DNA of 64,000 bases from Plasmopara viticola. Its lineage: Eukaryota > Oomycota > Peronosporomycetes > Peronosporales > Peronosporaceae. The position numbers and the translations under genes were made by a program. The notes beneath the pieces are model-generated. The model did not search any database, was not told where the DNA came from, and was given only the letters and a program-made list of their open reading frames with translations. The stretch lies in the NCBI GenBank assembly GCA_001695595.3, contig MBPM02000074.1:310001-374000 (forward strand), read 5' to 3'. How positions within the stretch are numbered: the first letter of the stretch is position 1; every line of letters starts with the position of its first letter. Of this stretch, positions 1-12,600 are shown piece after piece.

Positions 1-3000
1 CAGGCGAGTGAGACAATGATACCTGAGAGGCTGAATACTTTATGTTTGGCTTATTTCGCACAACCAAATCTTCCTCCTTCCATCCAACATCATTCTCAAC
101 ACCAGAAGATGACCCTCGGTCCCAATCAAATCCATCGTCATGGTCACTTACAATGCTTCCGTTGCTGTAAAAAGTCTCCAATTGCCGCTGGTTCTCAGAA
201 AACTCGAGCTCCGAAATCGGGGCGAGCAAATTACTTGTCGAATAGTGCTTTGGGTCGGCAGGCCCACCAACAGAGTCTGTATCCGACTGAGCTGACGATG
301 GTGCTTCTGGCACTCTCTTTATCCCTTCCTCCACCTTTTCCAACCACGCCTGATAGTATCGCACAATGTTAGAGTGATCTAACAAGGCCAAAATTTTCAC
401 CTCGCGTAAGAACTTTTGCAATGTCTTAGATGTCTGATTCTTCAGATTCAACCCAACTCGTTTGATCGCGTATTTGCGACCATCCAGGCGATTTTCCGCT
501 AGCGTGACCTGACCAAACCCACCCTTGCCCAGTGCCGATAGTTCTTGAAACTCATTAGCAAATCGGCTCTGACAAACAAACGGAAACAAAACTTCTTCCT
601 CATTCGGAGGAGTACTTGAATCAGCTGAAGATGCTTCGGAGGACTCACGATCACTAGAACTCTCTTCGCCTGACTTGACATCCGGAGTAAACTTTTCGCG
701 CGTAAAATGCATGTCATCGCTTCCACTCAACTCAATCTCAGTGTGCCTAGTAGAGCTGTCGCTGTTGCTGGAGCAACTTCCCGTCGTTGACTCTTCAAAA
801 GAGCTTACCGATTTCGCTTCGTTTGTAGCAGAGTTATAATCGTCAGAAATGAAATCATCATCATCATCTAATCCTGCCGGCTCGAATTGCTCATGGTAAA
901 CCATGCTCCCAGAAGGTAAAGATAACATTTGTGCACCATCGCGCACACGAAGCAATTTCATGGCATAGATGCCTTGCACGTCTTCAGTTGATAATGAAAT
1001 ATCCCCTGCGTAAGATAACGAAAGTCGTTTTGTGGCGGCAAGTGCAGGCCCTCGACCAGAAATTCGGACAGCAGAAGACGACATGGAAACACCCCTGACA
1101 ATTACATCTGTCATAGTTGTCGCAATTGACGAAGACGTAATCGTTTTTGCAGTAAACTCAGCATCTAGATCACATTCTAAAACTTTCTGTGTTGCACTGA
1201 CACGGCCACCATCAACAACAATCGCTGCAGCTTCAGCGGCCGCGAGACGGGAAAATCTTTTCATCAGCATCGCTTCAATCGCTGGGTCAACATCAGCACT
1301 TACCTCCGTCGATAAAATGTCCATAGGCTCGCCATTCTCCAGGAAAGGGACCTGATCATCCCCACTAAGCGCATGCATAAGCGAACTGCTTATTAGACTA
1401 GAAATAGTTATGTCGCCCTCTCCTGGACGCTGAATGACAAGTCGATGAACATGTGACGTGAAAAACTGGCTCCGATCCATGGTTTTAATGGCTGTCTGCG
1501 CTAGCGATGCTGACAACCCCTTAACGTAACAACCCCAAGCCAACAACATTCCACAGGTCGCGACGCCCAGCAACATTGCCCCAAAGTGAGTGTACGTGAT
1601 AAACACTCCTCGCTCGCCGTCGTTAACGATGGGTTCCCAAAAGATTCTCCGACGCCGATTATAATCCGTGTCTCCATTTAATTCGTGAACATCGTCTGTC
1701 TGTCGTTCATGAAATGTAGGCGAACGACGTGCAGTCTTGCCACTGCCATAGTCTATCACACTATCCATTTTGCTAGACTCAAGAAAATAAATGTCTCCCG
1801 ATAGACGCAATCTATATTTTGACTCCATTGCGTTCCACGTGCGTGGATATCCACGAACAAGTTGTTTGTCGGCCTCGATGTGTTGCATTTTCTGCCCTCG
1901 ACCTTTAGCAATTGCTTTGTCGAACTTTTCAGAGTCAATTCGATGCTGATTTTCATCATATTCACTTTCTCCGGTTCGTGGTAGTCGTGAGGCAGTGGTC
2001 GACGGACCATCCACCTTCCACTTGTAAAATATCGCTCCACGCGATGTTGATATTCCATTCACAGAAAGGACATCAAAGTCTGGAATTTCAAATTCCCAAA
2101 GTAGATCACTTGTCCACGGGTCGAATGCCACAATGGTGGATCCTTCATCAAACACTGAGTTTGGGTCTTTCGGCACCACAAAAATTTCTGGCATCATGTT
2201 GTGTCCACCATCCTCACCAAAGCACTGAGTTTGTCGCGCAAAATCAAAAAAATACTCAGAAATCTTGAAGCAGCGAGCAAGCGATGCATTTTGAGAATGC
2301 ATCGCTTGCGTAGTGAATTCAGAACGGCCAAACAAAATTTCTCGTGCCAATACAGGCGAAGTATCCGACGATATATACCGGCGACGATAGCCACTTACTG
2401 TATCTAGTGTAAAAATTTCCACCCTTTTTTCGCCAAATAGTAAAATATCTGCAGCGGCTGATTCGTCGATGAGCTCACTAGTATGATCCACTGCTACGCG
2501 TAAGGGGCCATTCATGTGCATGATATCGGCCATAGTCATCCCAAGCTCCTTCACTTTGGCCTTCGAAATGTGGTACAACCTGCCATCGTACGAAGGTACC
2601 AGCTGCGATATAAAGGCGGTACTAGCTGCCATTGCCCGCGCGGATTTTGACCGCTCTTGAAGCATGTAGCGATCTTCCAATTCTTTACTTTCAAAATCTG
2701 TCGCTGTATCGTGAGCGCTTCCTTCAACATTTACATTCACTTCTTTTCGTTCACTCGTCTTTGCAGTAGATGAGTGGTAACTGATTGGTGTGTCTGGCGA
2801 TGTGGCCGAAGTTACACCCACACACTGTGGTGAGTCTACCATTGGACCACCAGAGTCAAAATTCCACAAGACTTCGCCAGACCAAGCGTTGACAGCATAC
2901 ACACGACCGTCCAACCCACCAGCCACGACTACATCTGGCGACTGGTTCACGGCGTATGAGTATGCTGGTGTCACGGGCGCATGAGCATAAGTGACAACCT

Positions 3001-3085
3001 CGAGAGGTAGTAACAGCACATATAGCACGACGAGGAACAGCGTTCGACGTTTCGTCCATTCTAATGGACCATATCTCCTGGCCAT
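1..3085 (-). CDS. PERK-like transmembrane eIF2-alpha kinase (partial, C-terminus beyond left edge)
   Basis: An uninterrupted frame runs from the ATG at 3085 to base 1 (1,028 codons, no stop) and leaves the window inside the kinase domain. Residues about 13-33 are a hydrophobic signal or signal anchor. The luminal part has PQQ/beta-propeller-like strands, for example GGLDGRVYAVNAWSGEVLW near residue 57 and AFDPWTSDLLWEFE near 320. A membrane segment lies at about 493-519. An acidic, serine-rich linker follows, then the kinase N-lobe: glycine loop GKGGFG near 852, lysine in YAIKRV near 871, LREVKIL, and RYYQAWLE near 910, a phrase typical of eIF2-alpha kinases (PERK, GCN2). After it a long Ser/Asp-rich kinase insert begins, also typical of PERK. 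Family role: ER stress sensor that phosphorylates eIF2-alpha and lowers translation. The catalytic loop is outside the window, so activity cannot be judged. The luminal-membrane-kinase order argues for PERK over GCN2. Confidence 0.87.
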   Translation of the reverse strand, partial: MARRYGPLEWTKRRTLFLVVLYVLLLPLEVVTYAHAPVTPAYSYAVNQSPDVVVAGGLDGRVYAVNAWSGEVLWNFDSGGPMVDSPQCVGVTSATSPDTPISYHSSTAKTSERKEVNVNVEGSAHDTATDFESKELEDRYMLQERSKSARAMAASTAFISQLVPSYDGRLYHISKAKVKELGMTMADIMHMNGPLRVAVDHTSELIDESAAADILLFGEKRVEIFTLDTVSGYRRRYISSDTSPVLAREILFGRSEFTTQAMHSQNASLARCFKISEYFFDFARQTQCFGEDGGHNMMPEIFVVPKDPNSVFDEGSTIVAFDPWTSDLLWEFEIPDFDVLSVNGISTSRGAIFYKWKVDGPSTTASRLPRTGESEYDENQHRIDSEKFDKAIAKGRGQKMQHIEADKQLVRGYPRTWNAMESKYRLRLSGDIYFLESSKMDSVIDYGSGKTARRSPTFHERQTDDVHELNGDTDYNRRRRIFWEPIVNDGERGVFITYTHFGAMLLGVATCGMLLAWGCYVKGLSASLAQTAIKTMDRSQFFTSHVHRLVIQRPGEGDITISSLISSSLMHALSGDDQVPFLENGEPMDILSTEVSADVDPAIEAMLMKRFSRLAAAEAAAIVVDGGRVSATQKVLECDLDAEFTAKTITSSSIATTMTDVIVRGVSMSSSAVRISGRGPALAATKRLSLSYAGDISLSTEDVQGIYAMKLLRVRDGAQMLSLPSGSMVYHEQFEPAGLDDDDDFISDDYNSATNEAKSVSSFEESTTGSCSSNSDSSTRHTEIELSGSDDMHFTREKFTPDVKSGEESSSDRESSEASSADSSTPPNEEEVLFPFVCQSRFANEFQELSALGKGGFGQVTLAENRLDGRKYAIKRVGLNLKNQTSKTLQKFLREVKILALLDHSNIVRYYQAWLEKVEEGIKRVPEAPSSAQSDTDSVGGPADPKHYSTSNLLAPISELEFSENQRQLETFYSNGSIVSDHDDGFDWDRGSSSGVENDVGWKEEDLVVRNKPNIKYSASQVSLSHSP
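2277..2309. repeat. Perfect 14-base inverted repeat inside the kinase gene
   Basis: Arms at 2277-2290 and 2296-2309 are exact reverse complements around a 5-base spacer (ttgag). They lie in the luminal-domain coding sequence and keep the frame open. Confidence 0.85.
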
Positions 3086-6000
3086 AGTACAGCACTTGAC
3101 ACAACGAAGACGAGCAAAAGTCCTTGTTTCTGGGTCCAGCCCCCCGCTAAAGCGGCCGCGCGGGCGGACGAACACGCGACGCGAACCACCGGAAGATTAC
3201 AAGATGAGGCCGCAGAACGAGCGCCGCAGCCGATTAACACACGCGCGAGAGGAGTCTAGACGCACACTTAGTCTCACTTACTCACTTTAAGGGGGCGAGA
3301 AGTGGAAGCGCCCCTACTGCCGTTTTGGTATGGTAGCGAGACTGTTTTCCCGATGATTTGTAACAACCGCATTGTCGAGCAGAGAGTCATAAATTTTGGA
3401 GTAGGCTCTAAATTGTATTACCCTTCTATTCAGATTACACCGTTTTTGGCACTTCGCGGTAAAAGACGAGTTCTTGTACGGTGAAAATCAATACCCTGAA
3501 CTATTAGTGCCCTCGCGAACGATGTGCAACCAGCTGTGCTGACGCGATGGATAGTACACGTATCGAGAGAGAACATTCACATTCACTCTTCTCGCTAAAA
3601 GCTCTCTCCCTTATAGAATATTCGAGATCAAGCAAGTTAATGTCAGAATTTTGTCCAAAATTACTACTCGCCGCTGGTGTGGTCATCACAAGTGGCGAGC
3701 ATTAGCGTGAGCTTTTCTCAGCCCTTCTACGCGTGGCATGCACATTGATTTTCGTTCAGTATCAACTTTACGACGATGTGGACAGAGAGAAAACGCTCCA
3801 AGTATTAGTGTTCCTGCATTATAGCATATACTAGGGTGCAGACAGTACTTCGAAACAGTTGCTTGGAAAAGAAAATTATCAAGCTACGTATTTGTGTGAA
3901 ACGAACTTTTCATAAAATGGTGCTTCCACAAATATACCTTTGACTTTTATCGTCGGGTGCCACTACTTGAATATAAATTATTGTTGTTATACTCAAATGT
4001 TGAATAGATATATCCGCACCGTTTACGTTACACTCTAGAAATCAAGATGTCTTTAACGCGGAAAGCTGGTAGCTATCCACCCACTTTTGGAATCGAGTTT
4101 CCGTAATCCTTATAACACTATGAAGTTTTTTTGGTCACAGGGCATCCAGCTCATACATCCATTTTTGGGTGCTGGTTGGCACGGCGGTTTTACTTTTTGG
4201 GTGTGATTGCACGTCCACTTAAGTGACCTATCTTCGGCTGCCAAACTTTGGATCCTATGTGTTTCGAACCAAGTACCTGTTTGAATCCAGGCCACAGGCC
4301 GTTTACGTTACGTCATAGCTTGATCACCAAGCGTTAGCATTCAACTCTAGAAGTCCGTGACATAATGTAAAGACTTTGGTTGTAAAGAGCCTTACGTAAA
4401 TGGTGGCTGGCGACACTACTTCAAGCCTGGCCCGATCTCTAACTCTACTTTTGATAAGAATATTGAAGGTGAGTTTTTGAACTTCACATCTAAGAATTCT
4501 TTTTATAGAGGATCCGAAAATCACTGAGCATCGGCGCAACATACGCTGCCCACTCGGCAAAATCGAAAATAGGATAATCATGACCATTTGTCGAATTACC
4601 ATCCCTTAGATGTTTTCGGCTTTTGATCTAGTCAAAATTATACGGCTATTCGAAGCTTCAGAGGACCCTGTGTAATTAAGCTCATACAAGTAAAAGTATA
4701 TCTTTGGAGCTACCTGTCTACCAGAGATGACCGCTGTGGCTTGAGCTGCTTCTTAGTAGCCCGCACAACAAGCTCGACGAGCCTTAAAATTCATTTCCAA
4801 ACACACAACTTGAATCAATTAACTCCCTTGTCTCCCGCTCCAAGTGCTTCGTCGGAGCCTGGAATAGAAAACACCTAATCAAGCTTATGATTTTCGAATC
4901 ATCTTGGACTCTGCATATATACGCCATGATGCATTGCTCTCTCGTCGACTACACTCGCGTTACGCGGTTACTCTTCGGTCAAAGTGAATAAAACTTCGGC
5001 CTAACAGTTGATTTCGTCCCTACAATCTCGACCCCGGATGTAAGTTTTCCCCTCGAAGAGGTCCGGACCCAGCTTATGAGCTGCGACTCGGACCATTAAG
5101 CCGATACGATACCACCGTGCATGATTCGCGCTTACCTTAGCCACACACTTCCAAGCCCCAGTATTGCGCACCGCGTGCTCTTGAGTAAGCACTTAATTCA
5201 CAGCTCCTGACAAGCACTTCGTAACTGCTTTTTTATTGAATGCTTGAGCCTGATCGGTCAAAAAACATGACCACCAATCTTGATGAGCGGCAAAAGTGCG
5301 GTCGCGAAATGATCTTTGCTAGATGCTGTAATTGTGGACAAACTACAAGTTCTTGCTCGTTCGGCCAGATGTGACTGACCGAAAGGATATGTCGGGAGAC
5401 AGAAAATGGCATTAGGACGCCGATATCGGAGAATGCTCAGCTAAAAGGCATACGCAGCTCTAAGAGCCAGGTTATTAACGCTGCAGGATAAATTCTATGA
5501 AAACCAACGCGCTCGTTCGGTGGCTTAAAAGAGTAAACACTCGGCCTGGCCCTACGAACCATACTAGTGGTCCACGCGTCTCAATGTACAGCGAGCGCTG
5601 TGCCTTATTAGCACCACTCAGTGTCTGTGTACCACTCATCAAACAATGGTAAGGTCTCATCTTTACTGCGCTGTTTCACCGCTAGCCATGGCATCACGGG
5701 ATTGCAGTGAATACTGTCACAAGCAAGCATTTCTCACTGGCTCACGTGGTGTTTTACTCGCAGTTATAATGACGTGCCCATGCTATACAGGTCCAAGACT
5801 AATCAGTGTATGGCGCTCACGCCATTGGACAGTGACATTGTCACGTTGGTGTGCTCGCACAGCATAAGCGTTTGGCTAATTATTCTAGCGTCGGGCGGAA
5901 TTGCTGGGTGCCCCGGAGTCTTTGAGGGCAGACCATGGCTTTTTGATAGCATCGGCGGATGCCTTGACCTCCTCAATCAAGGCTCGCAAGAATGGTCGCT

Positions 6001-8669
6001 ACGCAGCTCTTGGAGCTATGCCCTATCCGACCTCCCACACTCCTCTAAGGCTTGACAGAAGGTGCTTTTTCAGCTATTCGCTCTGCACCTATTAAGTGCT
6101 GCCATTTACCCGCAACATATCAGGCGAGTGGTTGTCTTGGTGTTTGATACGCTCCAACCGCAAAAACCGGGTATCGCTAAGACGAAGCGACGACGGATTT
6201 TATCCTCATCATCAGCGTAGGTAAGATGTATAAGTACCGAACCAATCGATGAGTCTTTGCTAATCTTAGTATAATGGCTTGATGTATCTTTATCGCTTCA
6301 AATGTGAGCTAAACTTTGTTTCGGATCGATAAAACCTTCTAAGTGGTGATGATCCTACAATTACGATTAAGCGTTGTAACTACTACTAAGCTGCACGATG
6401 CAATTGGCATTCAAAACTCTTTTTGTGATGCTCAAAGCATCACATGACTCAAGAGCGATACGTAGTATATAAATAAAATCCTGAGAGCTTAAACGGTCAT
6501 CCGTAAAGTATGTGTGCTTTCACATACAAAAATAACATTTTGATGAGAGAACTATAAGATTACACAATTTAGCTTTGGATCTTTTCGTAAAGATTGTGGA
6601 GCATTTGCCTAACATTCTGTGCCCCACACTTAAAGTACTAAAACATCACCATGATTGCATAGATTTTTCACATTGGCTTATACGGAGTCTCCATTCCCAA
6701 TCGAACCATAATGGTGTCTACTATCTTAAGTAGGCCGTCTAATTTGGCTTATCGCGTTGCACAGCACACACCAGCACTAACAGTCTGATATGAGCGTTAT
6801 GTCTATTTATTTATATCTGTCAAACTAATGTCGTGCTTTAGATAAATTTAGAGATGCAAGAGTTGAACTGGTTTGGGCTCAAAACAATGCGCTACGATAC
6901 TACGCACCTATAAATACTTCAAGCACACCCGGAAAACGTTTCGACGTAAACTATTAGTTGTATTATATGCAGAATATGCAATCGCTCACTGGATTAAGAT
7001 CTTTGTAACATTTTATAAGAATATACTATGAATTTACATGTGAGTGCACTTGTGATAAATCTTGTCCTTAAAGTAGCAAGCTATAAGACAAAATTTCTTT
7101 TATCTGAATTCATTCAAAATCGTTAGAGTCTAGCCTTTGATGCCATTTTTTCAGAAAAGTTGCAAGCTTGTGCACTTAAAACAGTCGATCAAGCTGGCTC
7201 AAACATCAATTGGTAATGCAGCAAAAATCAACTCAGAGGTTTATTTTAAGAATATATCTTTCTGGCTTTAACAGAAAATGACTGTAACCTTCTTTTGCAA
7301 AAAAGATTACGCTTAATTATATTCGCACTTCTGGTCAAACATTATATGTTTTTACGTCATAGTGTTCACGTACCTCATCTTTATAATTTAAGATGTTCTT
7401 GTATATCAAGCTAGAAGCGCGCTAGACTAAGTCGTCGACCCTTTCGGAGCAATTATCTGTGATAGTCCAGCCATTTAAAGCAGACGTTGCTGATATGGTT
7501 GTCAATCTTCATCGTAGTAAGCTCGATGTGACACTATAGGTGTCTTTAAACTGCCACAATTAGTATGGTAAAGAACTTCCGGAGTAGCCATTTGTCGTCT
7601 ATTTACATTTACCTCAAAACATCTATGCCCGCGACAAGCAATTCGGAAAAAGGATTGCTGATTTGTTGGCGGATACGCTCACTAAGTCAAGAAAACTTCA
7701 ACAAATTCCGAGCTTAAGAACAAGTAAATGAGAATTTACAAACATATTTCATTAGTGATGACCGGAGTATGCAGTTTTAACTATAAAGAAAGAAAAGAAC
7801 AGAATTGCGAAAACCATCGTTCAAAATCTACTAGTAAAAAACAATTTGAAACTCAGGACATACTTCCATATCGATCATCAACTCTGCTTCAGAATGCATT
7901 ACTACTTCAACTAGAACTGACATGCATGATGTCGTCACTGATAAGCACAGATGTTAACTTTTGGACGCCCACGGACAATAAGTAATCTTTTTGCCACAGC
8001 TTTGAATGAGGAATTGGCTTTATGTTAAGTTAAAAGGACAAAAGGTCCGCACTATTTGGCTTTTGGCTTCTATGTGTTTAAGAAAGCGGGAAAACTTGCA
8101 GCGCCCTTCTCTACCAAGACGATGGACTGTGTTATGGCGTTACGCGAGGGCTCTCATCTCCGAAGGTAAGTAGAATTAAAGCATTTTCTTCACAATTAAG
8201 GAGGTACTCAAGAGGATTTCACTACGAAATATCGGGGGCAAGTGGCTACACACTCTCTAGTCTTGGAGGCTGGGCTTGAAGCTGGACATTTGTTGCGAGA
8301 AAGAGAAGGTTTTTGTCCTGGGAACACATAAGGAAATAGTTAAAAGCATTGGAACCTTTGGGCTCCGCGAACGCTCATGCTTCCTCGGCATCCATCACCA
8401 AGGCGCCACACTATAAACAAATCATGGTGACTTTGTTCATGGACAGTCATGAGTAGAAATTATGGACGAAACAACTTACATTGCTATTTAGAAGAGCAAA
8501 GCCACAGGTGACAAGGTTGCTCAGTTGGAAAGCCTTGATTGGACAGCTTCCCGCTCAAGGGGACATAAAGAACAATCTCCGTGTCCGATTTGAATGGACT
8601 AAAGTGAAATTCAAAGAATCAATTAGAAACTTATTTAGTGGCCGAGCAAAGCAACATCGCTGCACTAAT
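3086..8669. other. Intergenic desert, no supported gene
   Basis: About 5.6 kb with only short, unsupported open frames (all under 95 codons) on both strands. Base composition turns A+T-rich after about 3.3 kb. A 61-codon minus frame at 4110-4295 and a 63-codon minus frame at 5001-5192 have protein-like composition, but I do not recognise them. The plus-strand stretch 8481-8669 may belong to the retroelement remnant that follows. No tRNA, rRNA or intact transposon was seen. Confidence 0.6.
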
Positions 8670-9243
8670 GAGTCGTGTCTGTCCTTGAGGAAGTCGGCGA
8701 GGTGAACCTTCGCCTTGCCCAAAGGCTTTTTAAGGTCACTGTCAGAAGTCGCACATTTAAAGCCAGAGTAAGCCTAGGGGCTGGCTATGAAGGCTTATGC
8801 TCTCGTGACGAGTGTGTTATCGACACACAGCGTGGGAACTTGGTCCCTGAGAGATTGACAGTCCTTGAAAGAAGCATTAGCAGCGGTGGACTGCTGGCTG
8901 TACATGCAATTGTAAGAGGGTAAAAATCCTTTTCGAGTTCTGGTAGACTGCCGCGGTAAAAAAAATAGTGCGTCGGCATAACAAAAAACTTTGTATCAAA
9001 TACTGACGAAGGGAGTGGCCAGTGAGTTAGTTAGCATGATCTTTATGAGAGAGCAACAAAAAAAGGCAATTTCGGTTCGACTGGTTGAGGGAATGACTCT
9101 GAAGTTGCAAAGGTCAAAATCGAGTTTGTCGTGCATAGAGTCATTTTTTGCTCTTGACATGGATAAGTGTAGTTTGATATTAAAATGTGCGACTACCATC
9201 TTCACTCGGGCTAGCACCCATAACCGCGTTTGTCTTTTGCATT
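8670..9243 (+). mobile_element. Decayed Ty3/gypsy-type retroelement, aspartic protease region
   Basis: Two plus frames (8675-8923 and 8991-9245), joined only by frameshifts and stops, together look like the protease part of a gypsy polyprotein. Near 8930-8955 is PFRVLVDC, resembling the strand before the catalytic Asp-Ser/Thr-Gly-Ala, but the triad itself reads CRGKK and is broken. About 30 codons on comes SVRLVEGMTLKL and, near 9155-9190, FFALDMDKCSLILK, which match the spacing and flavour of the usual VRLADG...F.VLDM...D.ILGM block. The element is clearly dead. No LTRs were found. The assignment rests on this pattern only. Confidence 0.5.
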
Positions 9244-9600
9244 AGCCAAGGGGTCAGTAGTTTTTAGGCTCAAAACCTGAGCGCCTTTAGTTAAAGCTAA
9301 ACTACCGTGCTACAACGATCAGCTAAATTACTGATTATCATTGAATAACAACTAAAAAGTGCCGAAAATCATTTTTGTATCGCACTCTCATTATCTTCTA
9401 AAGTTGTTAACCTGCTTCCAACTTTGTTATCTGCGTTAATGGCACCATGTTACTACCATCTTACAACGCAATCCTCACGCGTCTTTTGCAGCATTACCAG
9501 GCACTGTAATACTTCTAAGATTGAATTTATGCAGAATGTCATAAATAACTTTACCTTGTAGAAATATCTGAACATTTTGCGTTACTTTCGAGTGCAACAA
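9244..9600. other. 3' flank of the Nup98-Nup96 gene
   Basis: A+T-rich spacer between the retroelement remnant and the end of the Nup98-Nup96 coding sequence. It presumably holds that gene's 3' untranslated region; I see no other feature. Confidence 0.5.
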
Positions 9601-12600
9601 CTAAACTCGCCAGTCAATAAAAGTCGAGCACAGATGCGTCAGCTGGCTCGATCGGTACGACTCCACAAAGCTAGTCTGACGCCCAGTAACTAAGTGCGAG
9701 AGCGCGTTCAGAAACTCTGGATCCAGTTCTAAAGGTGTCAAGGATGGCGCATCACTTGTCATATCGCGCCCCTGCGTGTATGACAAAAGCGACCGCAATT
9801 CCACTCCTTGAGTAGCCAAAGACACGATCATCGACGACACGCACGTTTGCGCCAAAAGCACACTCTTTTCGCGCTTAACGCCAGACTTCGTCACCGAGGC
9901 GTCTTGAGCGCTAGAAAGCTGCTGCAAAAGCAACATGACACGCTGAAGAAACTGCTCTTCGTGGCCAGCTTCAAGTCCCATTTGTGACTCGAGACGGAGA
10001 TATTCCAGCAGCAGACCGCCTCCAATCATATCCACCTTTTCACAACTTTTCCACTGAGGGATGTACATTGCCATAGGTTCCAGCTCTGCAAGCAATTGCA
10101 TCAATAAATCTTTTTCATTGGCGAAGAGATAACGCATCGCCACATGCGCAATCACACACGCATGAGCTTCTTCGTAGCGACGGGCAGCTATCCAGTGCGC
10201 AATTTCCTCGTGATGTTCTTGCTTCGCGACTGCTCGCACCGCCAAAGCTTCACTTACCCACTCCGTTGGGAGGCCCAAGTGCTCACAAAGCTGCTCCCGC
10301 TTCGACACGTCTGAATCAAGGACATCTGCGTTGCGAAAGAGCAGCTCACGGCATGTGCTTTCACGCTCAATAACATCTGAGATGTTAAGTGCAACATAAA
10401 CCGCATCTTCCCAGAGACCAGCGCTCTCTAATTGACGAATGAAATTCTGATGGATATGCGATTCCCACTCCCGATCCAGTTTGTAGCCAATTGCACGCAA
10501 AACGCTATGCAGGTGCCACGTCAGTTCATAGTCCAGGTGGCACAAATTTTGGCTCATAAAGCCGCTCGGTGACAAGACTTTGCAAAGCGAGGCAGCATCT
10601 CCAACGTAGAGCTTCATCAGTTCCATCAGTACATCATCTTTGTCCGTGCCAGCAAATGCAAATTGTGAAAGCGAGTCTGAAGCTTGTTGATTGTGGACTG
10701 CATCTTTGTAGAGTGTCAGGGCACACTTCAAAGACGTCGCCGGGCCACGCTTATACCACAAAAACAGCGCAAGGCACGCGATCCACGAAACGCTCGCACC
10801 TTTATGTGCTGTCAGTACCTCGACACTACCTGCCATCATACTATAGGTAAGGACAAGACTTTTGTCCATAAACTCTAAAAAGCCATTCTCGCTCCATTGA
10901 GCCATTTGTGTCTCCATCAGACGTCGAAAGTCATCGCCTTCGTAAGCCGCAGTCTGAGCGATTAGCGTTGCAAGGTAAAGATTGTCACAGTCTGCTGCCA
11001 TTTCAGACGCTTCCGAAATTCTGTGCTGGCACAGAAGATTCAAGACACCTTCCGGGCTTGGAGTGCGGCCACATAAGGCACTGCCTTCGGTATCATGCAA
11101 GGCAGCCTCAAACCACCGCGAGATGGCCTCACGACGAATTTCAATAGTCTGGAAGGTATCCATAGTTTCTATCTCAGCGGGGTTATCCTGCGATGCAAGA
11201 GGATAGAGCGTAGACTTCGGTCCATCAGTCCTCACAGCACCGTGCTCTTGACCCCACAAAGCCTGCATTAGCTTCCAAAGTAGCAAAGTGCGCTTTTCGC
11301 TCGGTGTCTTTAAAGCTCGGTATTCAGCATGGGCGACGTACTTGTGCAAGCAGCTCATCAGCGGGTCTCGAACTGGAAGCACGTACTGAGCAGGAACTTC
11401 GGACCCATCTCGATCGATGAAATCGTCGGGATTTCGTCCCTGCGAGGTAAATTCGTTATGCAGTTTCAGTCCATCGTGAAGATCCGACTTGCGCGTTTTA
11501 GAAAGACGGAGAGGGAACTCGACGCAAACGCGACGTCCCTTGTTTGCTGATTTTGAGTAATTTTCAGAGTGCGTAATAAGCTTACCGAGGTTAACTAGCT
11601 CGCCATTCGGTCCCCATGAACAGCGGAACGATCGAGCCATGAATACGCCACCGTCAATGGAATTGCGCACGACCGTAGCTTGGTTGTCATTCGATAGTTG
11701 CACCATCATTTGGTACGTAATTGATTTATCCTCACACTTCAGATGATCAGCATTGTTTAGTCCAAGTGGCTTCAAAATAAACGGGATCACATGAAACGCG
11801 TCACTAGTAGGATACTCGTCTTCCTTCGTCGTCAATGCTTCCTCATCGCTGAAGTTAATCTGAGACTCTGCCGTAGCAAGATTACTTTTCATATCGTTGG
11901 ACTGTATGTCCAGCTTGTCGCTAAAGGTAAAAGAATTCTGACTGTCTCCAAACGAAGCAACAACACTGTTGCTACCCACCTGACCTGCAAAGATACTGGA
12001 CTGTCGAAAAAGGTCACTTTGTTCGGCCATAAAGGGCATTTTACGTCGACTTTTCAGAGGACCGCGAGTCATTTCAGGCTTTCGTGGCAGCAAGTTAATG
12101 TGCTGTAACTTCTCGCTTTTTGCGTCATGGTCATCCATGTCAACATCGCCATCGTCGTCATCGTCGTTAAAGCCGTAGCGGCTAAAGTGCTCAACACGGA
12201 ACCGCCATATACCCTTTTCGACCGAATAGTCGAGAAATGTTGCACCAATATCTTTAGTACGCCGCTTCACACGCTCTTTATAAATCTCAGGTGAAGTTGA
12301 CTTCCGTGGCGGAAAGATACCCAAAAGCTCAACAATAGCGGGCTTGTTGAGACCCTCGCCTAAAGCGTGTTTCTTCTCTTCGTCCTTGTAAACAATCACC
12401 TCCTTCCTTTCAAAGACAACTAAGCTGTCAAGGTCGAGATCACGCACGTCAGTCTTGCCAATCCACTCAACAGCTCCTAACCCACGGCAACCAATAGTGA
12501 ATTCTTCCACTTGAGACAACTCGTCGTCTGTCATAGCCTGCAGACGCTCGTACGATGGCTTAGTGTAGTAGTCGTTGGACCTTAATGTTGGACACGAGGA

